Part shown: in pieces, positions 58,880 through 64,000 of the stretch
Layout: each line of letters opens with the position of its first letter
Numbering within the stretch: position 1 is the stretch's first letter
NCBI GenBank assembly: GCA_021234155.1
Contig: JAJEKV010000310.1
Span: 1-64,000 of the forward strand
Source of the DNA: Isoetes taiwanensis
Taxonomy: Eukaryota; Streptophyta; Lycopodiopsida; Isoetales; Isoetaceae
Reading direction: 5' to 3'
Length of the DNA stretch: 64,000 bases
Translations under genes and position numbers: made by a program
Notes under the pieces: model-generated
Seen by the model: the letters and a program-made list of their open reading frames with translations, nothing else
Databases searched by the model: none
What the model was told of the DNA's origin: nothing

Positions 58880-59975
58880 TTTTAGATGTCTTTGGCCGGG
58901 TCCAACTTGTAGGATTGGGTACCTACTCTTTTTTGGTTATCCTGAAAGGTCCAGCCCATCTTGGAGCAAGCTTCTTGCAATTGCCCGATCGCGGAGCTTG
59001 GCCCGCTTCACCTTGATCTTCAACCACACCTTGTCTCCCACCGAAATTCTCTTCTTGTCCTATGCTTGCTCAGGCGATGCTTTTTTACGCCTACTTCTCA
59101 TTTGCTAGGAGGTAACCTCTTACCTCCTCCACCAACTCTTGCATCTCCTAAAAGCATTTGTTGGGAGACTTCTACCTTGGACTTTGGATTATGTCAAGTA
59201 TCTAGGGTAAGACAACGATACCCATAATTGATCATAAATGGAGACATCTGCGATGACTCTGCTTGGTATCTTGTTGTGGCGAACTCTACTAAGTGGATGA
59301 AATCATCCCACTTAGATTGCTTGTTCAAACATAGTTTCTTAACATATCTTCGATGATCCTATTGGTTCGCTCCGTCGGCCATCTGTTTTGCGGATGATAT
59401 GCGTGCTCATGGAGAGCTTCATCCGGATGGTGGTGAATAGGTCCTGCCAAAAGCACTCATGAATTTAGAGTCCCTATCGAGATTATCTCCCTCGGCATGC
59501 CGTGGAGTCTAAAATCTCCTTAATAAATAGGGACGGCAGTATCCAATCTCAGATTCTGTTGTCTGCCGCGGCGCACGAAGTGTGTCATATTCGACAACTT
59601 ATCGACCACCACCATCGGGGGCATCCTTGCCTCTTCTGTCGTTCTTGGGAGCCCCGTAATGAAGTCCATGCATTATGACTTCCCACTTAGCATTTGGCGG
59701 CAACGGCTCCAAGGCTCACGGGATTGAGTTGCTCCACCTTTGTTTGTTTGGCATATCTGGCACTCACGAATGTACCTTGCTATCTCCTTCTTCATGCCGG
59801 GCCAGAAGTAGCTACTTCTAATCTTGAAGTACGTCTTCATAAACCCTGCCTGCCCTGCTATTGGACTATTGTGTGTATCATGGAGGATTAGCTTCCTTAC
59901 TTCTAAAGTTTCTGGTACACACAATTTGTTTTTATGGTATAGCAAGTTACCCTCTTTCTTATAGTGCCTGAACAT
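58880..59975 (-). pseudogene. Integrase of element 2
   Basis: 59673-59975 encodes the zinc-binding end (LHDTHNSPIAGQAGFMKTYF, then CQICQTNK). The second zinc-ligand histidine usually found in AGHxG is Gln here (AGQAG). The core (MDFITGLPRT near 59665) and the C-terminal GDKVWLKIKVKRAKLRDR are present in several frames with stops between. Confidence 0.75.
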
Positions 59976-60017
59976 CTCCCTTTCCTTATCAGTCCTGGCC
60001 TCCTTGCAAAGACTTCC

Positions 60018-60407
60018 TTAAACTTCTTTAAAGTCGGGATCTATTGGCAAGGTTTCTTCGATCTTCTTGCCATACTCACTTGTGAGCGTTGATATGGCAT
60101 TGCAATGCGTCCTCGTCTTCAATGGCTTCCTAGAAAGCGCATCTGCAACTACGTTGAGCTTACATGGCTTATAAATTATCTCGAAGTCATATTCTTCGAG
60201 GAATTCCATCCACCTCCTTTGTCTCAAATTGAGAAGTAGTTGTGTAAAAATGTATTGAAGGCTTTGATGATCCGTATCTAGCTGGAACCTTCTTCCCAAC
60301 AGATAGTGCCTCCAAATTCTTAAAGCTCTTACTATAGCCAGAAGCTCCTGATCATGCGTCGGGTAGCGCTGCTCTGCCTCATTCATCTTCTTCGAGTCAT
60401 AGGCCAC
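60018..60407 (-). pseudogene. RNase H domain of element 2
   Basis: A single open frame has MNEAEQRYPTHDQELLAIV, the FQLDTDHQSLQYIF catalytic segment and KLNVVADALSRKP, a complete Ty3-type RNase H. It is cut from RT and integrase by frameshifts. Confidence 0.85.
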
Positions 60408-61540
60408 TACCCTTTCCTCTGTATGAGGGGACTTTTTGTTGCTATCACCGCTAGCGTCCCTGTCGCCACAAGCTTATCTTTGGCTGGATCTGGCAAGACT
60501 AGGACTGGCGCTATTGTCAAAGCTTCTTTCAAGGTCTCAAATGCTGTATGGGCCTTCTTTTGCCAATGACTTGCCCAATCCTTTGTCTTTCCCGCTTTGG
60601 TGAGGTCCGTCAATGGCGTTGCTACCTTAGCAAAGTTCTTGATGAACTTCCTATAATATCTGCTAGGCCAAGGAAACTCCCTTACTTCATGGGTGTTCTT
60701 GATCTTTGGCCAATCAATCCTTTGCCGATCTTCGCAAGGTCCGTGGAGATGCCTTCTGCTGTGATCACATGCCCTAAGTACTCCACTCTTTCTGTTGCGA
60801 AGTGGCACTTGGATAGCTTCGCAAAGAGTTGATGCCTTCTTAGCGTTTCAAGCACCTTTCTTAAGTGCTGGGCATGCTCCTCTAGAGACTTACTGTAAAC
60901 TAGAATGTCATCAAAGAAGACTATGATGAAAGAGTCTAGGAATTCACGGAACACGTCGCTCATGAGCCTCATGAAAGTTGCCGGAGCATTCGACAAACCG
61001 AATGGCATCACCGTGAATTCTTAGTGTCCATATCTTGTCCTGAATGCTGTCTTGTGGATGTCCTCTTCTTTGATTCTTATCTGGTGATACCCTGACCTCA
61101 AGTCTATCTTGGAAAAGATTTTCGCTCCCTGCAATTGATCCATGAGATCATCTGATCTAGGCAAGGCGTACTTGTTTTTGATGGTGTGCTTATTCAATTG
61201 ACGATAGTCAATGCACATCCTAAGGCTTCCATCCTTCTTCTTCATAAAAAGTATAGGCGCTCCAAAAGGAGAGACACTAGGTCTTATGAACCCTAGGTCT
61301 AGCAATTCTTGCAGTTGCTTCTTCAATTCCGTCAACTCTTGAGTCGACATTTTGTAGGGCACCTTGCTTGTTGGCTTAGTCCCTGGCTCAAGTGCTATTT
61401 CACACTCGACTCCTCTGTAGGGTGGAAGCTGCTTGATCTCATCAGGAAACAAGTCATGGAATTCCTTCACCAACTTTGCTATAGGCTTTGGGAGCTTGCT
61501 CAATGTTTTGGCCTCTTTCTCTTCTTCTGACTCTTGGTTG
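60407..61540 (-). pseudogene. Reverse transcriptase of element 2
   Basis: [35 protein letters not shown] and [15 protein letters not shown] mark the first RT blocks. [18 protein letters not shown] and the catalytic [11 protein letters not shown] follow in the same frame, separated only by one in-frame TAA between RYGH and EF, where Tyr is usual. The connection region continues with frameshifts. Confidence 0.88.
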
Positions 61541-61956
61541 TCGACCTCAAGTTTAAGAAGATAAGCCACTTGCTCCTTCCTTATGCATTTAAGTAACTTC
61601 TCACTAGACATGCATTGCATGATTGGGGTGACTTCCTTACCTGTTATCTCAATGATTTTGCCTTTTGGCGTTGTTAAGTTCACCTTCCGCTCCCCACAAT
61701 CAATGGCCCGGCTCCCCGCTGGTCCAAGATATTCCATGCCTATTATCAAATCATATTTGCCGATGTTCATCACTTCGGCTCCCAGTGCTACATTGAATCC
61801 TGGCAAGTCTACGTTGAAGTTGATCCTCTTCCCTGCTGTGTGTCGAACTGCTCCACTAGCCAAGACAACTGGCCTAGGCTTAGACTTCAAAGGCTTCAGC
61901 TTCATCTGTACCATCCTTGGCGACGCAAAGTTATGGGTGCTCCATGTATCTATCAA
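61541..61956 (-). pseudogene. Protease of element 2
   Basis: IDTWSTHNF stands where the catalytic D-S/T-G-A/S-T-H-x-F motif is expected; Gly is replaced by Trp. [12 protein letters not shown] later matches the second conserved protease block (DvIlGMdWL). Fused upstream of RT in one frame. Confidence 0.75.
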
Positions 61957-61958
61957 GA

Positions 61959-63450
61959 CTATGAAAGATTTTGCTTGGGCTTTTCCGGTTGTCGAGATGA
62001 CTTTTGATACTGGCTTTCGGCGTTCTCAGTGTCAATGGCGGCAAAAATATGGCACTCACCCTGGATATAGTCTGGTGCGTCCTCCTCGTCAGCGTCCGTG
62101 GGTGTCTCCCATCCCATCTCCGCTAGTGCCGCGTTCATCACCAAGGGGCAGTTGTTTGTCCTATGCCCTGGCTGGAAACACCTGAAGCACAGCTGCTTTT
62201 CTATGCACTCCTGCTTTTTCTCTTTGGAAATGGATTGCAAAAACTATTTCACTGCCTTGGAGTAGTTGGAACCCCCTCCTTGCTCTTTGAAGGTCACCTG
62301 TTTCTTGTCCTGCTTGCCAAAGTTTGCATTGCCCTGCTTCCCATAATTAGCATTATATTGAGGTCTGCTAGCTGTTGGGCTTGCCGCTCTTGGGCTATAA
62401 CTTCCTGTGCCTTTTCCTTTATCCTGGTAATACTGCTGCCTTGGTGCATGCTCTTGGGGTCCCGTTCCTTGCAGGCTGACTGCTTTGGATTCTGCTTCTG
62501 ACACCGTCCTAGGGTTTATTGCTCTTACTAGCTTCCGGATCTCTTCATTCAATCCTTCGATATAACCCTCGACCGCGTGCCTCTCACTCAACTTCGGCAC
62601 ATATAGCCTTAGTCTCATGAATTCCTCAGGTGTGCCACGAACCGGATTTGTTGCCCTGGCGCAACTGTAAAACCGCTTTGCATCATGTGACACTTATGTT
62701 CTCTTGGCACATAATGGCGGCTTTGAATGCCTTAGCAAACTTCTTGAACCGCAACTATCCTGCTTAGTCCACGTGCTTTGGCATAGCCCTTCCACCAAAT
62801 CCTTCTGCTGCTCCCTTCAGGTTGGCTGTAGCTACTCTACCTTTGTCCTTGTCCTTCATGCCATAAGCGTTGCCATACTCTCTTATCTCATCCAACCAAG
62901 CTTCTGCTTCCATTCCTGACCTGCTATCCCCTGAGAATTGCTCTAGCTTCCTTGCTTTCCATACATTCTTGGCCTTGAGTCAATCTTCTTCGATAATCAG
63001 TTGTGACCTGCCCACAATCACGGTTGGATCCTCCGTGGTTCGTCTCTCCTCCTCCCGCTCTTACGATCCGGAATTGAAGTCGAGCTACGGTCGGAGGACC
63101 CAGAGCTAGGAGATCTTCTTCTCGGCTTCTCTTCCTGCCTTTGTTCGGCCGGTTGGTGTTTTACGGCAATGGCACATTCGATCCTGCCCCTCACGGTTGG
63201 TGCTCCTGCCCGGCAATGCCCTTATCTCATGAATGCCAGACCTAATCTGGGATAGCTCTTCCTCTGGTGTTGCTGCATCAAACTCTTGGTACAGATTTCT
63301 TGGCTGGAAACGCCTTGGTGGAGGACGCTCTTGTTCACGTTGTCCTTATTCCTCAACATTCCTAGGTGCTCTAGGCTGCATGCAAATTAGATTGAACTCG
63401 ATGATTAATTCTTTTTGGGTTGTTGCACTGGTTTGTTGATGATGCAATTG
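61959..63450 (-). pseudogene. Gag of element 2
   Basis: 62244-62693 encodes the gag core end (FMRLRLYVPKLSERHAVEGY, EEIRKLVRAINPRTVSEA). 61959-62240 has the zinc knuckle CFRCFQPGHRTNNC (CX2CX4HX4C). Toward 63450 the sequence continues in broken frames. The knuckle is intact. Confidence 0.75.
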
Positions 63451-63542
63451 TGGGGACAAAATTATATGTAAAGAAAACATAGTTAAGGTCATGGTTTATA
63501 TTCATAGATATAATGTATATTATGTTGGAACGTCACACTTGG

Positions 63543-64000
63543 CACATCTCAGCAAAAGATATATACTCTTGAGTAATTTGCCAATTGCTATCCATTACTG
63601 CCTAGAAACAAACACCAATAAAGATATACAAAAGTACATGCAGATCATAGATACAAAAGGGCATCTTGAGCATCTTAATAGCTTTCAAAACTACACTACA
63701 TGCAAATCATAGATACGGATATTATTCAATAAAAATATGCACTGACTATCTAGGTGGTCCCTTATATGCAATGGTGCCTAATTTGGTAAAGAGAGGCAGA
63801 ATCGTGACCAATTATGAATTTCCCTCCCATTCAATGCATCTAAGCTACATGGATATATACACCTCCAACATGCCATTCATGTATGCAAGTAAAGAAATAA
63901 CAGAAAAAGTTAAACTAATTTTGGACCTTAAACAGAAGAGCATCGATGCAGACGATGCTGTGTGATAGATAAGAAATATCGAGTCAAAGAGATGGCGTAA
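63543..64000. other. Host DNA right of element 2
   Basis: No recognisable gene. The frame at 63666-63965 has no domain and runs to near the window edge. Confidence 0.4.

Larger units (their letters stand above)
56557..63537 (-). mobile_element. Ty3/gypsy retrotransposon element 2, 5' LTR almost lost
   Basis: The element is bounded by CTTGG duplications (56552-56556, 63538-63542). The left LTR is 1580 bp. Minus-strand order is gag, protease, RT, RNase H, integrase, polypurine tract, 3' LTR. At the right end only about 30 bases resembling the LTR start (ending GTTGGAACGTCACA at 63537) remain instead of 1.6 kb. Integrase is heavily decayed, while RT and gag are better kept. It belongs to the same LTR family as the solo LTR 275 bases to the left. 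Confidence 0.8.

Noticed and set aside
1-64000. CRISPR arrays, bacterial operons, rRNA genes
   Set aside because: No regularly spaced direct repeats with unique spacers, no Shine-Dalgarno-linked gene chains and no rRNA sequence seen; the window is plant nuclear DNA.

Overview
This is nuclear DNA of a land plant. The evidence is spliced genes with GT-AG introns, a plastid fructokinase-like (FLN1-type) gene, an organelle-targeted pentatricopeptide-repeat (PPR) gene, fragments of beta-adaptin, an LRR receptor and neprosin, and dense nested retrotransposons. The sparse genes, long AT-rich spacers and retroelement load would fit a fern, lycophyte or similar large genome, but nothing in the window fixes the lineage and I hold that guess loosely.

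Layout: 1-3517 is a GC-rich, decayed LINE with a CCTT tail. 3518-8058 is AT-rich and holds one orphan neprosin exon (4906-4993) and a tRNA-derived SINE (5902-6034). 8059-10360 is the best intact gene, a three-exon FLN1-like gene. 12001-12645 is an open frame with a long coiled coil. 16690-18695 (minus) holds a Pif1/Helitron-type helicase scrap next to a beta-adaptin pseudogene with an internal ~517 bp duplication. 20617-22846 (minus) is a PPR gene broken by two frameshifts. 24155-25289 (minus) holds an unrecognised gene fragment and an LRR receptor N-terminal fragment.

26331-43500 is the most unusual part. A ~2.67 kb unit lies head to tail twice. It encodes an AT-hook/charged protein followed by a domain with HxH (HLH) and YxxK (YCLKD) motifs in the order and spacing of HUH (Rep-type) endonucleases. 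My reading is a decayed Rep-encoding eukaryotic transposon, perhaps Replitron-like. The second copy is split at 31281-42407 by an 11.1 kb Ty3/gypsy element with ~583 bp LTRs. The uninterrupted first copy shows the empty site.

43500-54734 is spacer DNA with the last two exons of an unrecognised membrane protein (47489-48007), a cluster of GAATACGG palindromes, a 5'-truncated LINE, a pseudogene of an unrecognised conserved protein (50457-51209) and a ~2 kb-spaced inverted repeat. 54735-63542 holds two members of one long-LTR Ty3/gypsy family in opposite orientation: a solo LTR with perfect GAAGT target duplications, and a coding but broken element with CTTGG duplications whose 5' LTR is almost entirely gone.

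Functionally the window is a few host genes, two of them for organelle gene expression (FLN1-like, PPR), in a graveyard of mobile elements. Most long open frames here are element fragments or chance.
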